Shown: in pieces, positions 8,869 to 16,923 of the stretch
Layout of the letters: each line of letters begins with the position of its first letter
How positions within the stretch are numbered: the first letter of the stretch is position 1
Assembly (NCBI GenBank): GCA_041906305.1
Contig: JAYRJL010000001.1
Location: 682,001-746,000 of the forward strand
Direction: 5' to 3'
DNA: 64,000 nucleotides
DNA from: SHVZ01 sp041906305
Lineage (GTDB): Bacteria; Pseudomonadota; Alphaproteobacteria; SHVZ01
Program-made: the position numbers and the translations under genes
Notes under the pieces: generated by a model
What the model saw: only the letters and a program-made list of their open reading frames with translations
Database searches by the model: none
What the model was told of the DNA's origin: nothing

Positions 8869-9342
8869 TCAGCCGCCGTTGTACGCCTTCTTCAGCTCGG
8901 CCACGTCGAGCTTGACCATCTTCATCATCGCCTGGGCGACGCGTCCTGCTTTGGCGCGATCCTTGTCCTTCATCATCTCGCCGAGCGCCTTCGGCGCGAT
9001 CTGCCAGCAGAGGCCGTAGCGGTCGCGAAGCCAGCCGCATTGCTCGACCGTGCCGCCCTTGCCGAGCGCTTCCCAGAGGGCATCGATCTCGGCCTGGTTC
9101 TCGCATTCAACCATGAGCGAGATGGCGTGGTTGAAGGAATCGAGCGGTCCGGCACTGAACGCGACGATCGGCTGGCCGATCAGCGTGAACTCGACGATCC
9201 TGACCGAGCCCTCCGGGCCGCTCGGCGTGTCGGCCGGCATCGTCGTCACGCTTTCGATGCGCGAGTTGGGCAGGATCGACACGTAGAACTTCGCCGCTTC
9301 TTCGGCCTCGGCCGAATACCAGAGATGTGGGACGAGACGCAT
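8869..9342 (-). CDS. VOC family protein (PhnB-like)
   Basis: Member of the vicinal-oxygen-chelate superfamily, in the PhnB/3-demethylubiquinone-methyltransferase-like branch. It has the opening FYVSILPNSRIESV, a central GQPIVAFSAGP, the SLMVECENQAEIDALWEAL segment and the GWLRDRYGLCWQIAP block, followed by a tail with repeated MMK motifs. At 157 residues it is typical of the family. These proteins are often annotated as glyoxalase-like; the substrate is unknown. Confidence 0.88.
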   Translation of the reverse strand: MRLVPHLWYSAEAEEAAKFYVSILPNSRIESVTTMPADTPSGPEGSVRIVEFTLIGQPIVAFSAGPLDSFNHAISLMVECENQAEIDALWEALGKGGTVEQCGWLRDRYGLCWQIAPKALGEMMKDKDRAKAGRVAQAMMKMVKLDVAELKKAYNGG

Positions 9343-9640
9343 GGTTCCCTCTCGAATCTTCGCAAAGGTGAATTAACGGAGCGCCGCGGCCGCGGTTCCG
9401 GCCGGCGAGAGCCTGGAGCCGGAGACTAGAACTCGAAAAGGGGCGAGGACGAGTTCAATATCGCAGCCGCGGACGGCGTCTTCCACGTCGCGCCAAGCTC
9501 GCCCGAGAGAGAGTCGACGAAGCGCCGGAGAGCGCCAGGTAGGTCTCCGCCCCGCTCGCGCAGCGGACCTCGACACGGCCCGAGATTTTCGCCGCGTCAC
9601 CCCTGGCGATTCGGCACGATCATGCGGAACCGACGGCGGC
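9343..9640. other. Intergenic stretch without a convincing gene
   Basis: The 298 bases between the VOC gene and radC contain only a short, Arg-rich minus-strand frame (9373-9600) lacking a ribosome site and a recognisable product. No hairpin with a U-tract, repeat or RNA gene was seen. Confidence 0.5.
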
Positions 9641-10351
9641 TCACAAGAGGCCCTGGCTCTTGAAGCTGGTATGGCCGGAGCGGCCGATGATCAGGTGATC
9701 ATGGACCTGGACGCCGAGCGCCTGCGCCGCCTTCTGCACGTCCTTGGTGATCTCGATGTCGGCGCGGCTCGGCGTCGGATCGCCCGAGGGATGGTTGTGC
9801 ACGAGGATCAATGCGCTGGCGCCGAGCTCGAGCGCACGCTTCATGATCTCGCGCGGATAGACCGGGGTGTGGTCGACGGTGCCGGTCTGCTGCACCTCGT
9901 CCTTGATCAGGCGGTTCTTGCGGTCGAGGAACAGCACGCGGAACTGCTCGGTCTGGGCCCGCGCCATGCTGGTACGGCAATAGTCGAGCAACCGGTTCCA
10001 GGAGCCGATCAGCGGCTTGTCGGAAATCTCCTCGCGCGCGAGCCGGATCGCGGCGGCTTCGATCACCTTGAGGGCCGCGACCGCGCCTTCCCCCATGCCC
10101 TTGACGTTCTCGAGCGCCGCCCGGTCGGCAGCGATGACGCCGGCGAAGCCGCCGAAGTGGTCGATCAGGGATTTCGCCAGAGGTTTCACGTCGCGGCGCG
10201 GGATTGCGAGCGTGAGCACGAGTTCGAGCAGTTCGTAGTCCGGCATCTGCTCGCCGCCGACGGCGAGCAGGCGCTCGCGCAGGCGTTGTCGATGGCCGTG
10301 ATAGTGAGGCGTCGCCTCGCGGGCTTCGGCCGTATCAGACGGCTCGGTCAT
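9641..10351 (-). CDS. radC: RadC family JAB/JAMM-domain protein
   Basis: RadC-family protein of 236 residues. The N-terminal helix-hairpin-helix part (about residues 35-110, with LENVKGMGEGAVAALK) is followed by a JAMM metalloprotease-like domain carrying HNHPSGDPTPSRAD near residue 185, which holds the His-x-His and Asp metal ligands. The historical link to DNA repair is disputed for the family, so the exact role is unsettled. The start overlaps the end of map by 17 bp, indicating an sfsA-map-radC operon. Confidence 0.93.
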   Translation of the reverse strand: MTEPSDTAEAREATPHYHGHRQRLRERLLAVGGEQMPDYELLELVLTLAIPRRDVKPLAKSLIDHFGGFAGVIAADRAALENVKGMGEGAVAALKVIEAAAIRLAREEISDKPLIGSWNRLLDYCRTSMARAQTEQFRVLFLDRKNRLIKDEVQQTGTVDHTPVYPREIMKRALELGASALILVHNHPSGDPTPSRADIEITKDVQKAAQALGVQVHDHLIIGRSGHTSFKSQGLL

Positions 10352-11168
10352 AGGGCGGCTGGTGCAGGCCCTCGGGCGAGGTCGTGAAGATCTCGACGCC
10401 GTCCTTGGTCACGCCGACCGAATGCTCGAACTGGGCCGAAAGGCTCTTGTCGCGGGTGACCGCGGTCCAGCCGTCGGCCAGCACCTTCACCTCGTAGCGG
10501 CCGGCGTTGATCATCGGCTCGATGGTGAAGAACATGCCTTCCCTGAGCACCATGCCGTCACCGGCGCGGCCGTAGTGCAGCACGCTCGGCGCCTCGTGGA
10601 AGATGCGCCCGAGCCCGTGGCCGCAGAAATCGCGCACCACCGAGAACCGGCTGGCCTCGGCGTAGCTCTGGATCGCATGCCCGATGTCGCCGAGCGTGGC
10701 GCCTGGTTTCACCGCGGCGATGCCGCGCATCATCGCTTCGTACGTCACCTCGATCAGCTTCTTCGCCTTCACGCCGACCTGGCCGACCGGGAACATGCGC
10801 GAGGTGTCGCCGTGCCAGCCGTCGAGGATCACGGTGACGTCGATGTTGAGCGCGTCGCCTTCGATCAGGGTCTTCTTGTCGTCGGGGATGCCGTGGCAGA
10901 CGACGTGGTTGACCGAGGTGCAAATCGACTTGGGGAAGCCCTTGTATCCCAGTGGGGCCGGCGTCGCGCCGTGATCGAGGATGAAGGAGTGGCAGAGCCG
11001 ATCCAGCTCGCCGGTCGAGATGCCCGGGCGGACATGAGGCGTGATGAAGTCGAGCGTCTCGGCTGCCAGCCGGCCGGCGCGCCGCATGCCTTCGAACTCC
11101 TCCGGCCCGTGGATTCGGGCGCTATCCTCGTCGCGCCGCCGCGTGCGCTCGACCTGCTGCTGGTACAT
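10335..11168 (-). CDS. map: Methionine aminopeptidase type I
   Basis: Removes the initiator methionine from nascent proteins. The 277-residue product has the pita-bread fold motifs: GYKGFPKSICTSVNHVVCHGIP, the metal-binding Asp in NIDVTVILDGWHGDTSRMF, the His in FCGHGLGRIFHEAP, and the two Glu ligands in FTIEPM and SAQFEHSVGVT. ATG 11168 is preferred to the TTG just before it. It follows sfsA by six bases. Confidence 0.96.
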   Translation of the reverse strand: MYQQQVERTRRRDEDSARIHGPEEFEGMRRAGRLAAETLDFITPHVRPGISTGELDRLCHSFILDHGATPAPLGYKGFPKSICTSVNHVVCHGIPDDKKTLIEGDALNIDVTVILDGWHGDTSRMFPVGQVGVKAKKLIEVTYEAMMRGIAAVKPGATLGDIGHAIQSYAEASRFSVVRDFCGHGLGRIFHEAPSVLHYGRAGDGMVLREGMFFTIEPMINAGRYEVKVLADGWTAVTRDKSLSAQFEHSVGVTKDGVEIFTTSPEGLHQPPYDRAV

Positions 11169-11174
11169 CAACTC

Positions 11175-11897
11175 TCAGTTCTTCCCATCGATCGCGAGCG
11201 GCAAGGGGGCCGCCAGCGAGATTCCGTCCGTGGTGACGGCGCAAGTATAGCACAGCGCCTCGACTCCGGCCGATCTGGCCAGGGTCATCGCCTGGACGTA
11301 GGCAGGATCGATGTCCCGGGCAAGGGCGAAACGATCGCAATCCCCTCTTTGGACCACATAGACCATGACCGCCCGGCCTCCCGCCCGGACCATTTCGGCC
11401 AGTTCTCCCAGGTGCTTGGTGCCGCGGGCCGTCACCGAGTCAGGGAACTCGGCGGCGCCGGGGTTGGGCCCGTCGGTTCGCCTCAGATGCACGTTCTTGA
11501 CCTCGATGTAACAGGCGGGCCGGCCCGGGCTTTCCAGCAACAGGTCGATCCGGCTCGATCTTCCGTAGCGGACTTCTCGCCGGATCGTCTCGTAGCCGGC
11601 GAGTTCCGGGACGGTGCTGGCCTTGAGGGCTTCCTCGACCAGGCCGTTCGGATGTCCGGTGTTGACCCCGACTAGGCAGCCGCCGGCCTGGACCAGCTCG
11701 AGGGTCAGCGGCAGTTTCCGCGACGGGTTGGGCGAGCGGCTGACCCAGACCTCGGAGCCGGGCTGGGTGAGGCCCAGCATCGCCCCCGGGTTCGGGCAGT
11801 GAACGGTCTCGACCCGACCGTCGATCTCGACGTCGGCGAGAAAACGCTTGTAGCGGCGGGTGAGGGTGCCTCGGATCAGCGGCGGTTCGAAACGCAT
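11175..11897 (-). CDS. sfsA: SfsA family protein
   Basis: SfsA-type protein of 240 residues, the usual family length. Signatures are VHCPNPGAMLGL near residue 33, the GVNTGHPNGLVEEAL segment, the SSRIDLLLE and CYIEVKNVHLRR motifs, and FPDSVTARGTKHLGEL. The EVK and ID elements resemble a PD-(D/E)XK nuclease core, so a nucleic-acid role is plausible beyond the original sugar-fermentation phenotype. It is first gene of the sfsA-map-radC unit and divergent from the CinA-like gene. Confidence 0.94.
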   Translation of the reverse strand: MRFEPPLIRGTLTRRYKRFLADVEIDGRVETVHCPNPGAMLGLTQPGSEVWVSRSPNPSRKLPLTLELVQAGGCLVGVNTGHPNGLVEEALKASTVPELAGYETIRREVRYGRSSRIDLLLESPGRPACYIEVKNVHLRRTDGPNPGAAEFPDSVTARGTKHLGELAEMVRAGGRAVMVYVVQRGDCDRFALARDIDPAYVQAMTLARSAGVEALCYTCAVTTDGISLAAPLPLAIDGKN

Positions 11898-11983
11898 GGG
11901 CCGCGGAAGCTAGGGGCGGCGACGCGGGCGTTCAAGGGCGGCAGGTGTTCAAGACCTCGGGCTCGGCTAAGATCGTTCTACAC

Positions 11984-12739
11984 ATGACAACCCCGACCAT
12001 CACCGCTGCGGTCCTCGTCATCGGCAACGAGATCCTTTCCGGCCGCACCCAGGACGCAAACCTCGCCTACCTCGCGACCGGCCTCGGCGAGATCGGCATC
12101 AAGCTGGCCGAAGCTCGCGTCATCCGTGACGACGAGGCGCAGATCATCGCCACCGTCAACGAGCTGCGCGCCCGATACACCTATGTCTTCACCACGGGTG
12201 GCATCGGGCCGACCCATGACGACATCACCTCGGAGTGCGTCGCCAAGGCCTTCGGCGTGAAGCTGCGTCTCGACCCGGAGGCGGTGCGCGTGCTGGAGGC
12301 GCATTACCCGAAGGGGGCCCTCAACGAGGCGCGGCTCCGCATGGCGCACGTGCCGGAGGGGGCGACCCTGGTCGAGAACCCGGTCAGCCGGGCGCCGGGC
12401 TTCCGCATGGACAACGTGTTCGTGCTCGCCGGCGTGCCCCTGGTGATGCGCGCGATGTTCGACGGCATCAAGGGCAGGCTCCGCCACGGCCAGCCGGTAT
12501 TGAGCCGCTCGGTCACCTGCGCGCTCGGCGAAGGCACGATCGCCAAGGATCTGACCGCGATCCAGGAGCGTTTCCCGGACATCGAGATCGGCAGCTATCC
12601 CTATTTCCGGGCCGGCGGATTCGGCGTCAGCCTGGTCTCGCGCGGCATCGACGCGGCGCGGCTGGCCGCCGTCACCGAGGAGCTGAAGGCGATGATTCGG
12701 AACCTCGGCGGTGATCCGCGTGAGGAACAGGCGGCGTAG
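11984..12739 (+). CDS. Molybdopterin-binding domain protein (CinA N-terminal type)
   Basis: Product of 251 residues consisting of the MoCF-biosynthesis/CinA N-terminal domain: VLVIGNEILSGRTQDAN at the start, FTTGGIGPTHDD near residue 70 and NPVSRAPGFRMDNVFVLAGVP in the middle. In CinA this domain carries nucleotide pyrophosphatase activity. The C-terminal deamidase domain of full CinA is absent, as in many alphaproteobacterial paralogues. The ATG at 11984 is taken because the protein family begins there; an upstream ATG at 11945 adds unconserved residues. Confidence 0.88.
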   Translation: MTTPTITAAVLVIGNEILSGRTQDANLAYLATGLGEIGIKLAEARVIRDDEAQIIATVNELRARYTYVFTTGGIGPTHDDITSECVAKAFGVKLRLDPEAVRVLEAHYPKGALNEARLRMAHVPEGATLVENPVSRAPGFRMDNVFVLAGVPLVMRAMFDGIKGRLRHGQPVLSRSVTCALGEGTIAKDLTAIQERFPDIEIGSYPYFRAGGFGVSLVSRGIDAARLAAVTEELKAMIRNLGGDPREEQAA

Positions 12740-12770
12740 AAGGTCGAACTTCCTGGGTCGGAGGAACGCG

Positions 12771-13316
12771 ATGGCTTTGACAACCACCCGGCGTGCGACG
12801 CTTTCGGTCGCTGCCTTTGCGATGCTGGTGGGGTGCTCGTCCGCGGGCGAGAAGACCGCGAGCGCGCCGGCGCCGCGTCAGTCCGACGTCGATCTGCTGA
12901 ACGTCGCGCTCGGCCTCGAATACGAGGCGATCGCCGCCTACCAGCTCGGTGCCGAATCCAGGCTGCTGACCCCCTCGGTGCTGCAGGTCGCCGTCGCCTT
13001 CCAGAACGACCATCGCGAGCACGCGAAGCTCCTCGACCGCACGATCCGCGGCCTCGGCGGCCGCCCGGCCGAGGCGAAGGAGGTGAAGGACTACGGCTTC
13101 CGCACCGAGAAGCTCACCGACCAGGCGGCCGTGCTGGCCTTCGCCGCCGAACTGGAGAAGGGCGCGGCCAGCGCTTATCTCTCGACTGTTCCGGTGTTCC
13201 AGAACCGCGACCTCGCCAAGGCCGCCGCCTCGATCATGGGGGCGGAGACCCAGCACTGGTCGGTCCTGCGCGCCGCGATCGGCCAGCCGCCGATCCCGGC
13301 TCCGTTCATTTCGTAA
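12771..13316 (+). CDS. Ferritin-like domain lipoprotein
   Basis: Small exported four-helix protein of 181 residues. ATG 12771 has a good GGAGGAA ribosome site seven bases upstream. The signal carries RRATLSVAAFAMLVGC, giving a lipobox with Cys and a twin-arginine-like pair, so export could be by Tat or Sec. The mature part has the Ferritin_2-like pattern: ALGLEYEAIAAYQ in helix 1, NDHREHAKLL in helix 2 and a later MGAETQHW. Glu and His residues there could bind a di-metal centre. The role (stress or metal related) is inferred. Confidence 0.8.
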   Translation: MALTTTRRATLSVAAFAMLVGCSSAGEKTASAPAPRQSDVDLLNVALGLEYEAIAAYQLGAESRLLTPSVLQVAVAFQNDHREHAKLLDRTIRGLGGRPAEAKEVKDYGFRTEKLTDQAAVLAFAAELEKGAASAYLSTVPVFQNRDLAKAAASIMGAETQHWSVLRAAIGQPPIPAPFIS

Positions 13317-13340
13317 CTGCTGTCGGCTGCGCCGCCGCCG

Positions 13341-14009
13341 CTAGAGCGCCTTCCGGAGCGTGAGGTTGTAGCGGAGTCGCCCGGTCGCCGGGTGGGCCGC
13401 CTCGTCCAGCTCGGCGACGCCGTGAAAGGCGAGCCGCGCGGGCCCGCCCCAGGCGACGACGTCGCCATGCGCCAGCGGCACGCGCTTCGGTCGATCGTGG
13501 CGCTCGTTGCCTCCGAAAAGGAACGTCGCGGGTATGCCGAGCGAGACCGAAACGATCGGCGCTTCGAAGTCTCGCTCGTTTCGATCCTGATGCAGCGTCA
13601 ATCGCGTTCCAGGCTCATAGCGATTGACCAGGCAGGCATCCGGGCGGAAACCCTCGAAGCCCGCCGCCGTCGACGCGCGCCGGGCGAGATCGAGGAAGGC
13701 GTCGGGGATCGGCGGCCACGCCCGGCCGGTCTCCGGATCGGTCGACTGGTAGCGGTAGCCCTTCCGGTCCGTAACCCACCCGGCCTCGCCGCAATTGGTC
13801 ATGGCGACCGACATGCGGAAGCCGCCCGGCGTGACCATGTTCCGGAACGGCGCAGCCCCGGCGATGCGTTCGATCGCCGACAGCAGGTCGTCCGCGACAT
13901 CGAGCGCCAACCCCGGCAGCAGCCAGGCGCCTTCCGCGATCTCTTCCCGCTCGCGCCGCGGTTCGGACGCGGCGAACAGATCGCCGATCGCGGCCTTCGA
14001 TCGCTTCAT
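13341..14009 (-). CDS. alkB: DNA oxidative demethylase AlkB
   Basis: Fe(II)/2-oxoglutarate dioxygenase that removes methyl groups from 1-methyladenine and 3-methylcytosine in DNA or RNA. The 222-residue length matches E. coli AlkB. Seen in order: TPGGFRMSVAMTNCG, YQSTDPETGRAWPPIP, NRYEPGTRLTLHQDRNE (iron ligands His and Asp), SVSLGIPATFLFGG, a distal FHGV His ligand and the 2OG-binding RYNLTLR at the end. It is transcribed away from the tRNA-Leu gene and convergent with the ferritin-like gene. Confidence 0.97.
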   Translation of the reverse strand: MKRSKAAIGDLFAASEPRREREEIAEGAWLLPGLALDVADDLLSAIERIAGAAPFRNMVTPGGFRMSVAMTNCGEAGWVTDRKGYRYQSTDPETGRAWPPIPDAFLDLARRASTAAGFEGFRPDACLVNRYEPGTRLTLHQDRNERDFEAPIVSVSLGIPATFLFGGNERHDRPKRVPLAHGDVVAWGGPARLAFHGVAELDEAAHPATGRLRYNLTLRKAL

Positions 14010-14085
14010 CGGATGAATATAGGAAGGCGGCGGACCGCCCGCTGCCGTGACATCGCCGGCCTCACCCTATAGCTTCGCCGCCGGC

Positions 14086-14171
14086 GCCCGCTTGGCGGAA
14101 CGGTAGACGCAACGGACTTAAAATCCGTAGGCCGCAAGGCCGTCCCGGTTCAAGTCCGGGAGCGGGCACCA
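14086..14171 (+). tRNA. tRNA-Leu (anticodon UAA)
   Basis: An 86-base gene including an encoded CCA. The acceptor arms GCCCGCT (14086-14092) and AGCGGGC (14161-14167) pair perfectly. The anticodon stem ACGGA/TCCGT encloses the loop CTTAAAA with anticodon TAA. There is a variable arm of the class II type and a T arm with GGTTCAAGTCC. The next genes downstream are of unusual type. Confidence 0.97.
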
Positions 14172-14247
14172 GTCGATCCCAATCCCATTTTGCTGGAAGA
14201 CGGCTCTTGCGCTCTGGTTGCGAGGTGGAGTGCGTTGCGCCCTATGA

Positions 14248-14276
14248 TTGACAAAAAAATTCTCGCGATCTAGGAA
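14248..14276 (+). promoter_or_regulatory. Candidate promoter for the PAS-like/GNAT-like pair
   Basis: TTGACA at 14248-14253 followed after 17 bp by TAGGAA, in a stretch (about 14240-14296) that is markedly more AT-rich than its surroundings. It lies about 20 bases before the GTG start at 14298. The -35 box is perfect; the -10 box is weak. Confidence 0.45.
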
Positions 14277-14297
14277 AAGAATTGGAAGATTTTTCGT

Positions 14298-15158
14298 GTG
14301 AGCAGCATGCCGAGTCCATCTGCGGTTGAATCGGCGAAGCGTCGGTGGTCCGGCCCGAGTGTGCCTGTGTCGGTCGCGGAGCGGATCCGAGATTTCATGA
14401 GGCTGCGCTACGACGTGCCGCAAACGATGCAGCTCCTTGGGGTCAGCCGCTACCGGGCCGAGCTGATCCTCGACGGATATCCCGACTTCGCAGAGTTCTG
14501 CATGCTGTTCGAGCGCGTCGGACTGGCATTCGTCACGAATGCCTTGGGCATTTCCAACGCCAATCTAGTCACCGGCGGCCTTGTCAGTCTCCTCCGGCGC
14601 CATGAGGAGGAGACCCGTCGAACCTGGATGGCGCTCGATCAAGTGGCGGTCGCCGCGCCTTCCCGGTCCGAGCTCGAGATCCTCGATCTCGATCTTGCCG
14701 AACATCCGCCGACGCTCGGCACTGCGATGTCGCGTTGGCTCGCCCGCTGGGAAGCCTCGCCCAGGCTAGAGCTCGGTCAGGCAACGAAGCTCGCCGCGGG
14801 TGACGCGTCCGGACGCGTCGGGCTGATGAGCAGATCGCGGACCGCGACCGCCTTCACCTGTCGGCACATCGGCCGGACCCTGCACTTCAACAACACCGGG
14901 GGTCTCAGGCTTGTCGGATCGACCACGGCGGACTGGGGCAACAACCCCTACCTGACGAGTTGCGCCGAAGCCTATCGAATGGCCGCCGATCGCGGGCAAC
15001 CGCTCCTTCAGGAGGTGAGGATCGGGGAGGGGCACGGCCTCCTGCCCAACGAGCCCGCCTTTTTGCGCCTCCTGCTCCCCTTCGAGAACCGCGCAAAAAC
15101 AACACTTGTCATTGTGGTAAGCGAGCCACTAATTACCTCACATGGTGGCCCTCGCTGA
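14298..15158 (+). CDS. PAS-like (PAS_5-type) domain protein, uncharacterised
   Basis: 286-residue soluble protein. The GTG at 14298 has GGAAG nine bases upstream; an ATG at 14307 is the alternative. Residues about 24-70 are helical and resemble a helix-turn-helix (VPQTMQLLGVSRYRAELIL). The C-terminal half (about 175-270) has the rhythm of the PAS_5 domain seen in alphaproteobacteria: a TCRHIGRTLHF strand, a YLTSCAEAYRMAADRGQPLLQEVRI helix region and a closing FLRLLLPFENR strand. Its 3' end overlaps the next gene by 17 bp. Domain calls are by eye and tentative. A ligand-sensing role would fit the domains. Confidence 0.65.
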   Translation: MSSMPSPSAVESAKRRWSGPSVPVSVAERIRDFMRLRYDVPQTMQLLGVSRYRAELILDGYPDFAEFCMLFERVGLAFVTNALGISNANLVTGGLVSLLRRHEEETRRTWMALDQVAVAAPSRSELEILDLDLAEHPPTLGTAMSRWLARWEASPRLELGQATKLAAGDASGRVGLMSRSRTATAFTCRHIGRTLHFNNTGGLRLVGSTTADWGNNPYLTSCAEAYRMAADRGQPLLQEVRIGEGHGLLPNEPAFLRLLLPFENRAKTTLVIVVSEPLITSHGGPR

Positions 15159-15876
15159 TCTGGTCGTCGCGCGCCAGCTGTTCGCCGATGCCCTTTCGTG
15201 CTGTGCCGTTCGGGTCCGCGCCCTCGGCCTCGACCTGCAGGTGCGCGATGACTTCTGGGAGCTGCGCCGCATCCACATCGCGAATGCCGGCAGCGGCGCC
15301 AAGACGGCGCCCATGTACGACGTACGCAACGGCCAGATCCCCCATGACGCCCGCTGGTTCGCGGCGCTAGAAGGCGAGCAGGTCGTCGGCACCTCGTGCG
15401 TCAGGCTCTACGATTGGCGTGGCACCGACGGGCGGCGCGAGATCGAGTCGGGGCGTGCGTTCTCCTCCCGACCCGAGATGCAGGCGTCCGCTCGGTGCGC
15501 CATGCCCGAGGAAGCGGCGACGCTGACCGGTCTCGTCGCACACGATGGCGGTATGTGGATCGCGCCGACCTGGCGCGGCGCGCGCACGGGAGGCCTCAGG
15601 CTGGTACGCCTTCTTTCCGAGGCCGATCGCTTCTATGCGTGCTGGCTCGGTGCCCGGCAGGTGTGGTCGATCATGGACGAGGACCTCGTAGGTCGCGGCA
15701 AGCATCGCGACTACGGCTACCCCACCGCCATCGGCGGCACGGCGATCGAGTGGCCCGGTCTCTCCACCCGCTGGGGCTTCATGGTGCTTAAGAATGCCGC
15801 CGAACTCGAGGCGGATGCCCGCGCGGCGATCAAGGAGGCGGCGACCCTGTCGCCGGCGCGCGCGGCCAGCGCCTGA
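15142..15876 (+). CDS. GNAT-like acyltransferase candidate, uncharacterised
   Basis: 244-residue protein. ATG 15142 is the first possible start because an in-frame TAA lies 12 bases upstream. There is no Shine-Dalgarno, so translation probably depends on the overlapping upstream gene. Residues 75-95 (WFAALEGEQVVGTSCVRLYDW) look like the central strands of a GNAT fold. The segment around 140-180, with IAPTWRGARTGGLRLVRLL, resembles the acetyl-CoA-binding motif A. A final YGYP/WGFM part follows. Autoinducer-synthase-like or N-acyltransferase activity is possible but not shown. A strong terminator ends the pair. Confidence 0.6.
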   Translation: MVALADLVVARQLFADALSCCAVRVRALGLDLQVRDDFWELRRIHIANAGSGAKTAPMYDVRNGQIPHDARWFAALEGEQVVGTSCVRLYDWRGTDGRREIESGRAFSSRPEMQASARCAMPEEAATLTGLVAHDGGMWIAPTWRGARTGGLRLVRLLSEADRFYACWLGARQVWSIMDEDLVGRGKHRDYGYPTAIGGTAIEWPGLSTRWGFMVLKNAAELEADARAAIKEAATLSPARAASA

Positions 15877-15922
15877 TCGCGCGTTCAACACGTCTTCACG
15901 TCGCACTGCGATGGAGTGAAAG

Positions 15923-15958
15923 AAGGGGCCCGGGTTCCACCGGGCCCTTTCATTTTCA
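15923..15958 (+). terminator. Rho-independent terminator after the GNAT-like gene
   Basis: GGGCCCGG (15926-15933) pairs with CCGGGCCC (15940-15947) around a six-base loop, extended by A-T and G-T pairs, and is followed by TTTCATTTT. It terminates the + strand pair and sits just downstream of the convergent spy-like gene. Confidence 0.85.
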
Positions 15959-15970
15959 GGAGGCGACGAT

Positions 15971-16459
15971 CTAGGTGCGGCGATGGGCCGGGCCGTTGTG
16001 GCCGCCGCGTCCGCCGCGTCCGATCAGCTCGTCGGCGACCTGCTTCTGCTCGTCGGAGAGCTGGGCGTAGAGCGGCTTGAAGGCGTCGAGGGAGCGCTGG
16101 CTCTGAGCGACCGCGAGCTTCGCCGCTTCCGTACGGCGCTCCATCTGCTCGATCGCGGTCGGCGGCTTCGGCTTCTGGTCGCCGCTCGCGGTGCGCGCCG
16201 CACGACGCTTCTGCATCGCAGCGCTCATCTCGTCGGCGTTCTGCTTCATGACCTTCACGTAGTTGTCGAAGGCCGCCTGCTGCGCCGGCGTGATCTTGAG
16301 CTCCGCCTTGAGGAAGGCGATGCGGCCGTCCATGTGGCGATTGAAGCTGCGTGACGCGCCGGGCGGGTTCGCAGGCTGCGCGAAGACCGCAGGCGCCGCG
16401 GCACCGAGAAGGCCGAGCGCGAGCGCACCGGCGAGAATACGATGACGGGAGGAGAGCAT
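15971..16459 (-). CDS. Spy/CpxP-family LTXXQ-motif periplasmic protein
   Basis: Periplasmic helical protein of 162 residues related to Spy/CpxP chaperones and envelope-stress or metal responses. ATG 16459 starts a Sec signal ending APAVFAQ. Two LTXXQ-like motifs are visible, ITPAQQ in the first half and LSDEQK near the end, separated by amphipathic helices rich in Lys, Gln and Ala. The C terminus is Gly/His/Arg-rich. An upstream in-frame ATG at 16534 adds residues without signal character and is rejected. Confidence 0.88.
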   Translation of the reverse strand: MLSSRHRILAGALALGLLGAAAPAVFAQPANPPGASRSFNRHMDGRIAFLKAELKITPAQQAAFDNYVKVMKQNADEMSAAMQKRRAARTASGDQKPKPPTAIEQMERRTEAAKLAVAQSQRSLDAFKPLYAQLSDEQKQVADELIGRGGRGGHNGPAHRRT

Positions 16460-16552
16460 GGGACGTCGTCCTTCGGTTGGAGGCGATGAGATCGGCGTCT
16501 CGATGACGCTGTCTTGTCGATGACACGCCGACATGTCGCGACTCCTGCGCCC

Positions 16553-16583
16553 AAAACAAACGCGCCACCCCAGGGCGGCGCGT
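16553..16583 (-). terminator. Rho-independent terminator after the DUF1127 gene
   Basis: On the minus strand ACGCGCC and GGCGCGT form a stem (16577-16583 with 16560-16566), followed by TTGTTTT. It lies about 20 bases past the stop of the small DUF1127 gene. Confidence 0.75.
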
Positions 16584-16604
16584 CGGTTCGAAGGACGAGC
16601 GTGG

Positions 16605-16817
16605 CTAGTGGGTTCGCTCGACCGGCGTTCGCGGATCGGTGGTGTCGTGCGCCAACATGGGATCTTCGCGCGCCTCCAGATCGCTTCTCGTGAGCCCGAT
16701 GTCGGCGAGAGCGTGATCGTCGAGCGTCAGCAGCTCGGTCCGGGTCTTCTCAATACGCTTGCGTTCGAAGAAGCGGCTCACCGCCGAGCCGATGGTATGC
16801 ATCATTGAATGGGCCAT
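16605..16817 (-). CDS. DUF1127 domain small protein
   Basis: 70-residue Arg-rich protein of the YjiS/DUF1127 family. The diagnostic core LLTLDDHALADIGLTRSDLEARE covers residues about 29-51, preceded by an amphipathic basic helix. Small DUF1127 proteins are abundant in alphaproteobacteria, and some act in RNA turnover or phosphate/carbon metabolism; the role of this one is unknown. It has its own terminator and is a single-gene unit. Confidence 0.9.
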   Translation of the reverse strand: MAHSMMHTIGSAVSRFFERKRIEKTRTELLTLDDHALADIGLTRSDLEAREDPMLAHDTTDPRTPVERTH

Positions 16818-16898
16818 CGAGGTGTCTCCTCTTCTCGCTCCCGAAAATGTGGGCGCAGGAGAAGAGTGAGTCAGCCGTAGGGGCGCGACATATCCGTG

Positions 16899-16922
16899 AT
16901 CGGCCGGTGATCGCCGGCCGAT
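16899..16922 (-). terminator. GC-rich hairpin immediately after trmB
   Basis: ATCGGCCGG (16899-16907) pairs with CCGGCCGAT (16914-16922), nine perfect pairs with a six-base loop, one base beyond the trmB stop codon. No U-tract follows, so termination may be inefficient or Rho-assisted. Confidence 0.45.
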
Positions 16923-16923
16923 G

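Noticed and set aside
9373..9600. 75-codon minus-strand frame
   Set aside because: Arg-rich, no ribosome site, no recognisable product; treated as noncoding.
14086..15958. Integrative island inserted at tRNA-Leu
   Set aside because: No integrase gene and no direct repeat of the tRNA 3' end was found downstream, so insertion cannot be claimed.
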